6,566 nucleotides of DNA, from positions 1 through 6,566 of the forward strand of contig JAPUIN010000357.1 of NCBI GenBank assembly GCA_027297005.1, read 5' to 3'. Source of the DNA: Acidobacteriota bacterium. Lineage in GTDB: Bacteria; Acidobacteriota; Polarisedimenticolia; Gp22-AA2. Both the position numbers and the translations under genes were made by a program. This document shows positions 6,546 to 6,566 of the stretch, piece after piece (positions within the stretch are counted from its first letter, which is position 1; each line of letters opens with the position of its first letter). The notes beneath the pieces were generated by a model. That model was given only the letters and a program-made list of their open reading frames with translations, made no database searches and had not been told where the DNA came from.

Positions 6546-6566
6546 GATCGGTCCGGCCGGAATCGG

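Overview
This is a GC-rich, tightly packed bacterial chromosomal window carrying seven protein genes and very little non-coding DNA. The GWxTD-family protein beside pyrE, and the order amidase / GerMN protein / murI / rph / rdgB, suggest an uncultured-type, Gram-negative, non-sporulating lineage such as Acidobacteriota or a neighbouring phylum. That placement is inferred from gene content and remembered family distribution, not from a marker gene. I see no mobile elements, CRISPR arrays, tRNA or rRNA genes.

Layout. Positions 1-557 (minus) hold most of pyrE, which runs off the left edge. Positions 558-753 are the only sizeable intergenic region. It lies between two divergent genes and appears to contain two back-to-back promoters whose -10 boxes fall on almost the same bases. 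Positions 754-2367 (plus) encode an exported or membrane-anchored GWxTD protein of unknown function. It collides tail to tail with rdgB, and both genes use the same CTAG tetramer for their TAG stops. From about 6545 down to 2364 (minus) runs a five-gene co-directional array: N-acetylmuramoyl-L-alanine amidase (AMIN + Amidase_3), a GerMN-domain membrane protein, glutamate racemase (murI), RNase PH (rph) and the RdgB/HAM1 nucleotide pyrophosphatase (rdgB). Its promoter lies beyond the right edge.

How the genes fit together. Gaps in the minus-strand array are +12, -4, -4 and +17 nt, so it very likely forms one operon with translational coupling at gerMN/murI and murI/rph. The first three genes concern the cell wall: septal peptidoglycan cleavage, a possible wall-associated partner, and D-glutamate supply. 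The last two are housekeeping enzymes of RNA 3'-end trimming and nucleotide-pool cleaning. pyrE supplies UMP, which is also needed for UDP-linked wall precursors, but its link to the GWxTD gene is only positional.

The enzymes are ordinary and well conserved. I do not see a new defence or mobile system. The points most worth a second look are the symmetric divergent promoter, the shared stop at the convergent junction, and the uncharacterised GWxTD and GerMN proteins.
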